DNA of 64,000 nt from an uncultured Sphingomonadales bacterium (GTDB lineage Bacteria; Pseudomonadota; Alphaproteobacteria; Sphingomonadales; Sphingomonadaceae), in contig CAIMDB010000001.1 in assembly GCA_903839675.1 (NCBI GenBank), positions 62,001 through 126,000 on the forward strand, in the 5' to 3' direction. Of this stretch, positions 18,574 through 26,326 are shown one piece after another. How positions within the stretch are numbered: the stretch's first letter is position 1; the number at the start of each line of letters is the position of its first letter. A program made the translations under genes and the position numbers. The notes below the pieces were generated by a model, which was not told the DNA's origin, made no database searches, and saw nothing but the letters and a program-made list of their open reading frames with translations.

Positions 18574-18670
18574 CGTCATCCTGAACTTGTTTCAGGATAA
18601 CAGCGTGGAGCATCTGAACCGCCCAATATGAGCCACCAGCCGGTTATGCTGAACCAAGTTCAGCATGACG
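18574..18670. repeat. Face-to-face REP-like pair
   Basis: Unit one has ATCCTGAA (18578-18585), a five-base loop and TTCAGGAT (18591-18598). Unit two has ATGCTGAA (18646-18653), CCAAG and TTCAGCAT (18659-18666). Both have a CGTCAT-like edge, and these edges point outward in opposite directions. Copies of the same pair occur at 21609-21717 and 43457-43559. Confidence 0.8.
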
Positions 18671-18704
18671 AAAAAGGGGGAGGGCGGCACCAATCCCCCA
18701 ACCC

Positions 18705-18798
18705 CGTTCGTGTCGAGCGACGTCGAGACACCGTCCTTCTTCCGGGTAAGGCAATCCAAAGGAAGGATAGGGCTTCGACAAGTTCAGCCCAAACGGAG
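18705..18798. repeat. Second REP-like pair, CGTTCGTG...CTTCGACAAG type
   Basis: CGTTCGTGTCGAGCGACG begins one unit at 18705 and CTTCGACAAGTTCAGCCC at 18773 begins the partner, which ends in AAACGGAG. Related to the units at 6348, 41451 and 49403. Confidence 0.7.
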
Positions 18799-18921
18799 AG
18801 GGGGAAGGGCCCCGCGCCGCCGCGTGAATTAACGTCCGCACCCCACCCGAGTCGCCCCCAAACACCCCGCCGCCACGCCCGAAAAAGTTGGAAAATCCCC
18901 CGCCCGCTCTTGGCCCTGCGA

Positions 18922-18948
18922 AAGGTGCGGAAGTGGAGGAAGTTGAGG
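18922..18948 (+). repeat. 27-bp direct repeat, copy 1
   Basis: A 27-bp block beginning AAGGTGCGGAAG and ending AAGTTGAGG is identical to 61956-61982 some 43 kb away. About 30 bp on, both copies carry a related CTGTTGGAAAG or CTGTAGGAAAG segment, and both are followed further on by GGCTGTAGGACAG. This suggests a diverged dispersed element of about 150-200 bp. Confidence 0.7.
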
Positions 18949-19130
18949 CCCTCACGCCGCAGAAATCCATTCCGCGCTGTTGGAAAGGGGCAACTTTCCC
19001 GCGCCCGCGCGTTCCAACTTCAGACGTGCAAAATGACGAGGCGGGAGCGACCATAAGTCGTTCTATTAATTCGGAAAGTAAGAAGCGTGGCATATTTTGG
19101 GGGCTGTAGGACAGGGGAAAGTGGTAGTGG

Positions 19131-20303
19131 TCACTCCCGCATCCAATGACGTTTCAGATATTCGTCAAACATGGGGACGGTAAATGCAATGTCGCCATGT
19201 GCCGGGCTGTAAATCATACCTTTTGCAATGATCTGGGCTCTTCTCGGCCCCAGCGTAGTGAGCTTCTCGCCGAGCATGTCTGCTACATCGGACGACCTGT
19301 ATGGTCCGCCACCTAGGCGGGCCATCGCAATCACATATTCCTTCTCCTTTGGCGTTAGACGGTCAATTCGGACTTTGAAGAAGCCTTCGTCTAGGCGACG
19401 TAGCGCTTCCGCTCCGGCAACCCCCATGCAGTTCTCGTCGATCGGCGACGCGGGCGAGGCATTCCAAACCTGATACCCCCATTCCTGAAGGAAATAGGGA
19501 TAGCCCTTGGTAAGTTTCACGATGGTCTCAAGCACGCTTTGCTCGATCGATTCACCTTCTTCATCGATCGGTTGGCGAATTGCGTCTGAGGCGTCGCTTT
19601 CCGAAAGAGCATCCACCTTTGGGAATATGAATAGCCGTTCTGCGTAAGATTTGGCGTCTCCCGACAAAGCAGCGATGGCGGGCAGTCCGGCGCCAAACAG
19701 CAGGACGGGGAGCGCCTTTTGGTTCACTCGGTGGATCGCGACAATCAACGCTCCTAGTTCTTCGGGTGAGAGGTACTGCACTTCATCAATCAACAGCACC
19801 CATCCCTGCCCGGCGGCCTTTGCGGCTTCTCCTACTTTCAGAAACAACTCCGTAACATCAAATTCAAGGTTCCCACTATCAGCAACACCGGGCTCAGGAT
19901 CTACAGAGACTTCGAAATCACCCATGCTTATCTTGAAGGCACTGGCGAAGCTCCGCAATGCGCGGAGCGCAGCGTGGCTGGCGGCTTTCGCCTTCTCATT
20001 CATTGAAAGTTTGCGGAGCGCCTGATGAATCTTTGGGTAAAGCAGATCTACCAGATCGCGATCCTCAGGTGCTTCGATGAAGGACGTGATGTACCTGTGG
20101 CTTTCTGCTATTTGCTCGATCTTGTTGAGCAGCACGGTTTTGCCGACGCCACGCAGGCCCAGCAGCATTTGCGATTGCGTGGGTCGCCCGAGCAGGATGC
20201 GCTGAAGAGCAGTATCCGCGGCGGAAATTATCTCCGCGCGGCCTGCCAGTTCTGGTGGTTGCGAGCCTGCGCCGGGCGCGAAGGGATTGCGGACTGGATC
20301 CAT
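19131..20303 (-). CDS. AAA-type ATPase with C-terminal winged-helix region, function unknown
   Basis: The 390-residue protein has a P-loop LLGLRGVGKTVLLNKIE near residues 46-62, a Walker B WVLLIDEVQYLSPEE near residue 150 and a sensor-like region LFGAGLPAI. The C-terminal 90 residues (LTPKEKEYVIAMARLG, SSDVADMLG) look like a winged helix. It resembles Orc1/Cdc6-like and STAND-type ATPases often encoded alone or in accessory loci. I chose ATG 20303 because AAAGGAT lies just upstream; an upstream ATG at 20354 has no such site. A TTGACC and a TATACT lie further up but 20 bp apart. It is bordered by repeat-rich DNA. Confidence 0.75.
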   Translation of the reverse strand: MDPVRNPFAPGAGSQPPELAGRAEIISAADTALQRILLGRPTQSQMLLGLRGVGKTVLLNKIEQIAESHRYITSFIEAPEDRDLVDLLYPKIHQALRKLSMNEKAKAASHAALRALRSFASAFKISMGDFEVSVDPEPGVADSGNLEFDVTELFLKVGEAAKAAGQGWVLLIDEVQYLSPEELGALIVAIHRVNQKALPVLLFGAGLPAIAALSGDAKSYAERLFIFPKVDALSESDASDAIRQPIDEEGESIEQSVLETIVKLTKGYPYFLQEWGYQVWNASPASPIDENCMGVAGAEALRRLDEGFFKVRIDRLTPKEKEYVIAMARLGGGPYRSSDVADMLGEKLTTLGPRRAQIIAKGMIYSPAHGDIAFTVPMFDEYLKRHWMRE

Positions 20304-20463
20304 ATCTATCCTTTTAGGGGTAAGTATAGCTTCATGAGGATATACATAGGTCAATATTAGTATATGTCAAGTGCGCAGAGCTCGATCGATCCGTGCACTC
20401 TCTCCCGCATGCCGCAACGGGGGCCGGTCTGCAAATGCTCGAGCCCCCTAGATTATTTCAAAT

Positions 20464-20478
20464 GTTCCCTCTATGTTC
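20464..20478 (+). promoter_or_regulatory. Putative LexA (SOS) box, GTTC-N7-GTTC
   Basis: GTTCCCTCTATGTTC at 20464-20478 has the exact alphaproteobacterial LexA operator form, two GTTC half-sites with seven bases between. It ends five bases before the ATG of the radical SAM gene, a position that would block transcription or early elongation. Confidence 0.65.
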
Positions 20479-20483
20479 CCCAC

Positions 20484-21563
20484 ATGTCAATCCCCAAAGG
20501 CCGAGGCGCGTCGGTCAACACCACCAGTACCCGCTTCAACCTCCCCCAGCGGGCGGCGGAGGGGGAGTGGCTGGATGCGCAGGGGGAGATTGATGGCGGC
20601 GCGCCGCCGCTGGTGACGTCGGTCACGGTTGTTCATCCGCGCACCATCCTCTCCCGCAACACATCGCCCGACATTCCGTTTGATCAGTCGGTCAACGCCT
20701 ATCAGGGGTGTGAGCATGGCTGCATCTATTGCTATGCGCGGCCCAGCCATGCCTTTCATGATCTGTCGCCGGGGCTCGACTTTGAAAGCCGGTTGCTTGC
20801 AAAGCCGGATGCGCCCGCGCTCCTGCGGTCGGCGCTTGCAAGGCGGGGCCATGTGCCGACGCCGATTGCGATGGGGACGAACACCGACCCCTATCAACCG
20901 ATTGAGCGGGAGTGGAAGATCACGCGCGGCTGCATCGCGGTGCTGGCGGAGTGCGGCCATCCGCTGACCATCACCACCAAGTCAGACCGGGTGGTGCGCG
21001 ATCTTGATCTGCTGGCGCCGATGGCCGAACGCGGGCTGGTCGCGGTCGCTTTGTCCGTCACTACCTTGTGTGCCGATACGCACCGCCGGCTGGAGCCGCG
21101 CGCGCCAAGCCCTGCGCGGCGGCTGGCGGCGATCCGCGCTTTGGCGGCGGCGGGCGTGCCGGTGCATGTCAGCGTCTCCCCCATCATCCCCGCCATCACC
21201 GATCATGCGCTGGAGGCGATCCTCGACGCCGCGTGGGAGGCGGGCGCCCGGACGGCGAGCTACATCCCCGTGCGCCTGCCGCATGAAGTGGCGCCCCTGT
21301 TCCGCGATTGGCTGGCGGTGCACTATCCCGATCGTGCGGCCAAGGTGATGGCGCAGGTGGCGGACCTGCGCGGCGGGCGTGACAATGACCCCGCCTTTGG
21401 GACGCGGATGCGCGGGCAAGGCGTGTGGGCGCAGCTGATCCGCACGCGGTTCAAAATTGCGTGCAAGCGGCTGGGGTTGAATGCGGTGCGGGTGGAATTG
21501 CGGCAGGATTTGTTTGAGCCACCGCTGGGGGAAGGGCAGGGGGCGCAGTTGCGGTTGATTTGA
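20484..21563 (+). CDS. PA0069-family radical SAM protein (spore photoproduct lyase-like)
   Basis: The 359-residue protein carries the radical SAM cysteine motif C76-x3-C80-x2-C83 in YQGCEHGCIYCYARPSH. Further family blocks are MGTNTDPYQPIER, TRGCIAVLAECGHPLTITTKSD and VSVSPIIPAITDHALEAIL. These proteins are related to SplB, which repairs a thymine photoproduct, but their own reaction is not established. The ATG at 20484 was chosen because it follows the LexA-like box and fits the family N-terminus SIPKGRGA. An SOS link would support a DNA-damage role. Confidence 0.88.
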   Translation: MSIPKGRGASVNTTSTRFNLPQRAAEGEWLDAQGEIDGGAPPLVTSVTVVHPRTILSRNTSPDIPFDQSVNAYQGCEHGCIYCYARPSHAFHDLSPGLDFESRLLAKPDAPALLRSALARRGHVPTPIAMGTNTDPYQPIEREWKITRGCIAVLAECGHPLTITTKSDRVVRDLDLLAPMAERGLVAVALSVTTLCADTHRRLEPRAPSPARRLAAIRALAAAGVPVHVSVSPIIPAITDHALEAILDAAWEAGARTASYIPVRLPHEVAPLFRDWLAVHYPDRAAKVMAQVADLRGGRDNDPAFGTRMRGQGVWAQLIRTRFKIACKRLGLNAVRVELRQDLFEPPLGEGQGAQLRLI

Positions 21564-21773
21564 TTCACGCGGAGACGCGAAGACGCGGAGGGTTGGGTCC
21601 CTTCCGATCGTCATCCTGAACTTGTTTCAGGATCCATTGGCATCAATCTGCCCGGACTGAGCACCATGCTTTCGGCGCAGGTGTTCATGGATGCTGAAAC
21701 AAGTTCAGCATGACGAGAATGGGATAGGTCGCGGAAAGCAAACCCTCCGCGACCTCTGCGTCTCTGCGCGACC
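21564..21773. repeat. Nested inverted repeats between convergent genes
   Basis: The outer arms are a CGCGGAGACGCGAAG-type unit at 21564-21593 and its inverted relative (CTCTGCGTCTCTGCGCG) at 21748-21771. The inner arms are REP-like: ATCCTGAA-CTTGT-TTCAGGAT at 21609-21636 and ATGCTGAA-ACAAG-TTCAGCAT at 21689-21717. The whole gap could fold into a large hairpin at the transcription ends of both flanking genes. Confidence 0.75.
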
Positions 21774-21780
21774 CTAAGCC

Positions 21781-23391
21781 CTATGCCCCCGCCAGCGCCT
21801 TCAGCTTATAGTCCTTATACGCCTTGCGCAGTTCCGCCTTCTGGATCTTGCCGGTGCCGGTGTGCGGCAGGCCGTCGACGAACAGCACCTCATCGGGCAG
21901 CCACCATTTGGCGACAACACCTGCGAGATAGGCGGTGACATCCGCCTCGGTCAGGGTTGCACCCTCCTTCTTGACGACGAGGAGGATGGGGCGTTCGTCC
22001 CATTTGGGGTGGTAGACGCCAATCGCGGCGGCTTCCGCCACGCCGGGGCAGCCGACGGCGGCGTTTTCGAGCTCAACCGAGCTGATCCATTCGCCGCCCG
22101 ATTTGATGACATCCTTCGCGCGGTCCGTAATCTGCATCGTGCCATCGGCGTGGATGACGGAGACGTCGCCGGTGTCGAACCACTGGTCCTTGTCCACCGC
22201 GTCGGCCTCTGCCTTGAAGTAGCGTTTGACGACCCATGGCCCGCGGATCTGCAACCGGCCGGAACTGGTGCCATCGCGCGGCAGGACATTGTCTTCATCA
22301 TCAACGATGCGCAGCTCCACGCCAAAGGGCACGCGGCCCTGCTTCGTCACGATGTCGATCTGCGCGTCGAGGCTCAAATCTTCCCAGCCCGGAACGGGGC
22401 TGCCCATGGTGCCGATGGGCGATGTTTCCGTCATGCCCCAGGCGTGGGCGACGCGGATGCCCTGCGTCATCAGTCGCTCGATCATCGCACGCGGGGCCGC
22501 CGACCCGCCGATGGTGACAAGGTTGAGCTTACCGAGCGAGGCATTGCCGCCCGCCTTTGCGGTGGCATCGAGATGCTGGAACATGGCGAGCCACACCGTG
22601 GGGACACCTGCGCTATGGGTGACGCCTTCAGCCAGCATCAGGCCATGCAGCGTCGGCGCGTCATTGGTCGTCGAAAAGACGAACTTCACGCCCGCCGCCG
22701 CGCCCGCAAAGGGCAGGCCCCAGCTCGCCGCGTGGAACATCGGCACGATGGGCAGCAGCACCGATGTCGTGTCGAGGTTGAACACGCTCGGTGCGATCTC
22801 TGCCATCGCATGGAGCATGGTGGAGCGGTGCTGGTAGAGCACGCCCTTCGGGTTGCCCGTCGTGCCGCTGGTGTAGCAGAGCATGCACGGATCACGCTCA
22901 TCGCCCCAAACCCAGTCAAACGCGCCGTCCTGTGCGGCAATCAGCGCGCCATAGCTGTCATCGCTGTCGAACACGATGAAGTGCTCAACCGTCTTCAGAT
23001 GCGGCTTCAGCCGGTCAATAACGGGCTGGAACTGCGCGTCGTACATCAGCACCCGGTCTTCGGCGTGGTTCATGATGTAGATGAGGTCTTCGTCAAACAG
23101 GCGGACGTTGACGGTGTGGATCACCCCGCCGCAGCCGATCGCGCCATACCAGGCGGCCAGATGCCGGTGGTGGTTCATCGCGAAGGTGGCGATGCGGTCG
23201 CCCGGCTTCAGGCCCCATTTGACGAAGGCCTGCGCCAGCTTGCGCGCTTCCGTCGCCACGCCCGCCCAGTTGGTGCGCTCCACGGTTCCGTCGGCCCAGC
23301 GCGTCAGAATTTCCCGCGGCCCATGTTCACGCGCCGCATAATCGATCAGATGGGTTACCCGAAGGTCCCAATCCTGCATACATCCCAGCAT
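21781..23391 (-). CDS. Acyl-CoA ligase, AlkK-like (medium/long-chain fatty acid)
   Basis: The 536-residue enzyme has the adenylation signature [19 protein letters not shown] near residue 180, the motif [28 protein letters not shown] and the late lysine motif [14 protein letters not shown]. The N-terminus [22 protein letters not shown] matches AlkK-type ligases. It makes acyl-CoA from fatty acids with ATP in the cytosol. I take the ATG at 23391; adjacent ATGs at 23394 and 23379 are possible. Partners for beta-oxidation are not in the window apart from ETF-QO. It is divergent from the CHAP gene across a 280-bp gap. Confidence 0.9.
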   Translation of the reverse strand: MLGCMQDWDLRVTHLIDYAAREHGPREILTRWADGTVERTNWAGVATEARKLAQAFVKWGLKPGDRIATFAMNHHRHLAAWYGAIGCGGVIHTVNVRLFDEDLIYIMNHAEDRVLMYDAQFQPVIDRLKPHLKTVEHFIVFDSDDSYGALIAAQDGAFDWVWGDERDPCMLCYTSGTTGNPKGVLYQHRSTMLHAMAEIAPSVFNLDTTSVLLPIVPMFHAASWGLPFAGAAAGVKFVFSTTNDAPTLHGLMLAEGVTHSAGVPTVWLAMFQHLDATAKAGGNASLGKLNLVTIGGSAAPRAMIERLMTQGIRVAHAWGMTETSPIGTMGSPVPGWEDLSLDAQIDIVTKQGRVPFGVELRIVDDEDNVLPRDGTSSGRLQIRGPWVVKRYFKAEADAVDKDQWFDTGDVSVIHADGTMQITDRAKDVIKSGGEWISSVELENAAVGCPGVAEAAAIGVYHPKWDERPILLVVKKEGATLTEADVTAYLAGVVAKWWLPDEVLFVDGLPHTGTGKIQKAELRKAYKDYKLKALAGA

Positions 23392-23671
23392 CATCTTCCC
23401 CGTAGCTCTTGCTTTTGTTGGGATAGAAATGGCGTGCTGTGGGCAGGGATGCAAGAGGGGATCGACGCACATCGATTCGCCCCGCCGACACATCTCGTCG
23501 CAGGCCGTCGCATGTTGCGGTGCGGCAAGGCGAGCCCCGCCTGCGATGAGTTGCAGGCGGCCAACGCTTCGTCCCGGACCCTTATCAACTCACCGATCCG
23601 CGCTTGGCTGTGATGACGGTCACAGGCAGGGAGGATGCACACGACAATAGGGTCGCAGGGGTTTTTAGGTT

Positions 23672-24208
23672 TTGCGAAAAGTTCGTTTGATTTCAGCTGC
23701 TTTCTTATCGCTTGCAGCCTTGGTCACGCCGACACTCGCGTCCGCCCGTCCCCTGCAGTGCGTTCCGTTCGCCCGTGAAGTTTCCGGCGTTGAATTGCGC
23801 GGCAATGCCTACACATGGTGGAACCAAGCCGAAGGCCGTTACAGCCGCGGGCATGAACCACGCGTCGGCGCTGTCATGGCGATGCCGAGCTTCGGAGCGA
23901 TGCGCAACGGCCATGTCGCCACAGTCGCCAAGGTTCTCAATGAACGTGAAGTTCTTCTCGACCACGCCAACTGGTCGCGCCCCGGCATGATCGAACGTGG
24001 CGTCCGCGCCATCGACGTTTCGGAAAAAGGCGATTGGAGCAAGGTCCGCGTCTGGCATGCAGGCAGCCGCGATATGGGCCAGACCAGCTATCCGGTTTCC
24101 GGCTTCATCTACAATGACGGCACCGTCCACTTCGCCGCTGCGCCGAAGATGGACCATGGCTTCAAGCTTTCGGACGACGTGATCCAGCTCGCTTCGCTGG
24201 AACGTTAA
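23672..24208 (+). CDS. CHAP-domain secreted protein (paralogue of the 2214-2915 product)
   Basis: The 178-residue product starts with TTG at 23672 and has a Sec signal peptide ending near LASA. The CHAP-like core has Cys30 in LQCVPFAR, His81 in NGHVATVAKVL and Asn100 in DHANWSR, and shares AYTWWNQAEGRY, GAVMAMP and DVSEKGDWSKVRVW with the paralogue. Unlike that copy it ends soon after the domain. A hydrolytic action on peptidoglycan peptides is the usual role of CHAP proteins; here it is inferred. The gene converges on the Trm112 gene with three bases between stops. Confidence 0.8.
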   Translation: MRKVRLISAAFLSLAALVTPTLASARPLQCVPFAREVSGVELRGNAYTWWNQAEGRYSRGHEPRVGAVMAMPSFGAMRNGHVATVAKVLNEREVLLDHANWSRPGMIERGVRAIDVSEKGDWSKVRVWHAGSRDMGQTSYPVSGFIYNDGTVHFAAAPKMDHGFKLSDDVIQLASLER

Positions 24209-24211
24209 GCC

Positions 24212-24397
24212 TCAGGGCGCGATCGTCCGCGCCTCTTCCACCCGCAAAATCGGCACGCCATTCCTTATGGGGAAGGCCATCCCCGCTGCGTCCGACACAA
24301 GTTCCTGCCGAGCGTCATCATAACGCAGCTTTGTTCGGGTGAGCGGGCAGACGAGGATATCGAGCAGGCCTTCTACGCCCGCTACGTGCGCGCTCAC
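24212..24397 (-). CDS. Trm112 family protein
   Basis: This 61-residue protein shows LLDILVCPLTRTKLRYD at the start and GMAFPIRNGVPILRVEEAR at the end, the pattern of bacterial Trm112/YcaR proteins. In other organisms Trm112 activates methyltransferases; the bacterial partner is unclear. Only one cysteine is present, so a zinc site is unlikely. The ATG overlaps the stop of the LON-domain gene by four bases. Confidence 0.85.
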   Translation of the reverse strand: MSAHVAGVEGLLDILVCPLTRTKLRYDDARQELVSDAAGMAFPIRNGVPILRVEEARTIAP

Positions 24398-25017
24398 TGC
24401 ATCGTGACCTGTCCATCGCCATCATGCCGGCCAAAGAACTGCATCAGCTGCATTGTGAGCTCGGCGCGGTCGCTCAAGGAATTGGCCTCCAGCAGCGCCT
24501 GCTTGGCCGCGATATCAAAAGGCGCGACCTGCGCGATGCCGTTGACGATGGCTTCATCATCGAGGCGCCCGACGGCGTTCCAGTCTACTGCATAGCCCTG
24601 TGCATCGGCAAAGCGCTTTGCTTCGCGTTCCAGGCTGGCGCGTTCCATCAGGCCGAGCGTCTGGTGCACGTCATCCTCTGCGATCAGGTCTGCCTCCACC
24701 TGCCGGAAGGCTGTATCCACCGACAATTCCCGCCGGATGCGGAAGCGGGACAGCCCTTCAAGGATGATGTTGTAGCGCCCGTCATCCAGAGCCTCGACAT
24801 GGCCGATCTTGCCGACGCAGCCGACATCAAACAGGCTGGGCGGATCCCCGGCATCGCGCGGCTGGACCATGCCGATGCGTTGATCGCGCGACAGGGCATC
24901 GCGCACCAGCGCACGATAGCGCGGCTCAAAAATATGCAGCGGCAATTGCATGTGCGGAAACAGCACGGCTCCCGCAATCGGGAAGACCGATAGGCGTGTC
25001 ATGGTTTTCGTGCTCAT
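24394..25017 (-). CDS. LON peptidase substrate-binding domain protein
   Basis: The 207-residue protein starts LSVFPIAGAVLFPHMQLPLHIFEPRYRALV, the hallmark of the Lon N-terminal (substrate-binding) domain, but has no ATPase or protease part. Other blocks are GCVGKIGHVEALDDGRYNIILEGLSRFRI. Such stand-alone domains occur widely and probably bind proteins. The ATG at 25017 overlaps the YbbN stop by four bases; the gene lies in a YbbN-LON-Trm112 operon that is a common alphaproteobacterial arrangement. Confidence 0.9.
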   Translation of the reverse strand: MSTKTMTRLSVFPIAGAVLFPHMQLPLHIFEPRYRALVRDALSRDQRIGMVQPRDAGDPPSLFDVGCVGKIGHVEALDDGRYNIILEGLSRFRIRRELSVDTAFRQVEADLIAEDDVHQTLGLMERASLEREAKRFADAQGYAVDWNAVGRLDDEAIVNGIAQVAPFDIAAKQALLEANSLSDRAELTMQLMQFFGRHDGDGQVTMQ

Positions 25018-25928
25018 CCGAACAACGCCGCGGAAAGCTTGCGCCGTGTGGCGGAGACCCAGGGGTCTTCCAAGCCAATGGCTTCAAACAGTTTCAGCAA
25101 CTGCGTGCGGGCCGCCCCGTCATTCCACGCCTTATCAGCGCGGATGATGTGGAGCAGCGCGTCAGCCGCACCATCGCGGTCGCCAGAGGCCATCAGCCCC
25201 CCTGCCAGCTCAAAGCGGGCACTATGGTTGTCCGGCTGCGCGGCGACTTCGGCCTTGAGCCCCGCCAGATCATCCACCGGCCTCGCCTCCTGCGCGATGG
25301 CAAGGGCAGACAAAGCGCGGCTGATAGCGACATGCTTCTTCTGATCATCGGTGAGCGACGCTGCGAGGGCCGCGGCGTCTTCCATATGGTGCCCGGCCAC
25401 CAAGGCGCGGATCAGGCCGGACAGCACCTCTTCATTTTCAGGCGCCATCTCTAATATCTGTTGGAACAGGCCTGCGGCACGGTCAGCGTCGCCTGCCGCC
25501 AGAACCTCTTCGCCCATCGCGATCAGCGGCTCAATTTCCTGCTCCAGCGCCTGCGCCTCACCCTGCACAGGCAATTGGCCCAGCAATTGGTCCAGTGCGC
25601 GGGTCAGCTGGCTTTCGGTGCGGAACTGCGTCAGGTCTGCCACCAACTGCCCCTGAAACACGGCATAGACGGTTGGGATGGACTGGACTCGGAATTGCGA
25701 CGCGATCAGCTTTTGCTCATCGACATTCACTTTGGCGAGCAGAACGCCCTTATTGGCATAGTCCGCCGCGATCTTTTCCAGCACCGGCGTCAGCTGCTTG
25801 CACGGCCCACACCATTCCGCCCAGAAATCGAGGATGACGAGCGACGCCATCGACGGTTCAATGACGTCTTTCTTAAAGGCCTCGACGGCCTGTTTGTCCT
25901 GTTCGCTCATCCCCAGCGTGGCCAACAT
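25014..25928 (-). CDS. Thioredoxin-domain co-chaperone, YbbN/CnoX-like
   Basis: The 304-residue protein has an N-terminal thioredoxin domain with the active site EWCGPCKQ near residue 40 and a C-terminal helical TPR-like region (AAGLFQQILEMAPENEEVLSGLIRAL). YbbN/CnoX proteins protect chaperone clients from oxidation. Here both active-site cysteines are present, so reductase activity is possible. I chose ATG 25928 because AGGAG lies four bases upstream; a longer frame reaches 26018. It is first in the three-gene operon. Confidence 0.88.
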   Translation of the reverse strand: MLATLGMSEQDKQAVEAFKKDVIEPSMASLVILDFWAEWCGPCKQLTPVLEKIAADYANKGVLLAKVNVDEQKLIASQFRVQSIPTVYAVFQGQLVADLTQFRTESQLTRALDQLLGQLPVQGEAQALEQEIEPLIAMGEEVLAAGDADRAAGLFQQILEMAPENEEVLSGLIRALVAGHHMEDAAALAASLTDDQKKHVAISRALSALAIAQEARPVDDLAGLKAEVAAQPDNHSARFELAGGLMASGDRDGAADALLHIIRADKAWNDGAARTQLLKLFEAIGLEDPWVSATRRKLSAALFG

Positions 25929-26076
25929 ACTGCTCCTGAATTGTCTTACCGCCCTATGTGGGAAGAAACCGAAAAGAGACAACCCAAAAATGCGCGCATA
26001 CGGGCTTGCATAACCCAAGGTGCGCTGTTAACAGCCCCCCTCCCGCGCAGGACACCTTGTCCGCGCAAGCGCCAGA

Positions 26077-26151
26077 GCGGGCGTAGCTCAGGGGTAGAGC
26101 ACAACCTTGCCAAGGTTGGGGTCGAGGGTTCGAATCCCTTCGCCCGCTCCA
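26077..26151 (+). tRNA. tRNA-Gly (GCC)
   Basis: Acceptor GCGGGCG at 26077 pairs with CGCCCGC at 26141-26147. The anticodon arm CAACC-TTGCCAA-GGTTG presents GCC, the T arm has GGTTCGAATCC, and CCA is encoded (26149-26151). It is single and not in a tRNA cluster. The AT-richer segment starts right after it. Confidence 0.95.
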
Positions 26152-26169
26152 GTTTTCCCAGGGAAAACT
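26151..26169 (+). terminator. Palindrome after tRNA-Gly, half of a possible duplicated tRNA end
   Basis: AGTTTTCCC-A-GGGAAAACT is a perfect 19-bp palindrome starting at the last A of the tRNA. It may act as an mRNA 3' hairpin although no T run follows. CTCCAGTTTTC at 26147-26157 recurs exactly at 28123-28133. Confidence 0.5.
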
Positions 26170-26326
26170 AAGAACTTATACTATATTCCTTTTGCCGAAT
26201 TGTGTGAAAAACACCGAAGGGTGGTACGTCTGATTGTCAGCGTGAGGCGAACGATGCCTTGGGTTGGGATCAGCCTAACCTTGCGCGCGCCTGTCGAACC
26301 GAGTGCCGCTAGAGCAGTTAGCGAAT

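Larger units (their letters stand above)
18433..19130. other. 698-bp gene-free gap between convergent genes, filled with repeats
   Basis: No credible gene is present: open frames here match no codon pattern or family I recognise. The gap holds one CGCAGAGACGCAGAG-type repeat, four REP-like palindromes in two face-to-face pairs, a 27-bp block repeated at 61956-61982 and a 13-bp block (GGCTGTAGGACAG at 19102-19114) repeated at 62088. The end of the gap leads into the stop of the AAA ATPase gene. Confidence 0.7.

Noticed and set aside
18644-19093. Open frame in the long gap before the AAA ATPase gene
   Set aside because: It runs through REP-like repeats and shows no protein-like features.
18433-19130. 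Possible CRISPR array
   Set aside because: Repeats are palindromic and in inverted pairs, not regularly spaced, and no cas genes are near.
21862-23613. 583-codon plus-strand frame opposite the AlkK-like ligase
   Set aside because: The ligase has all adenylation motifs; the opposite frame has none.
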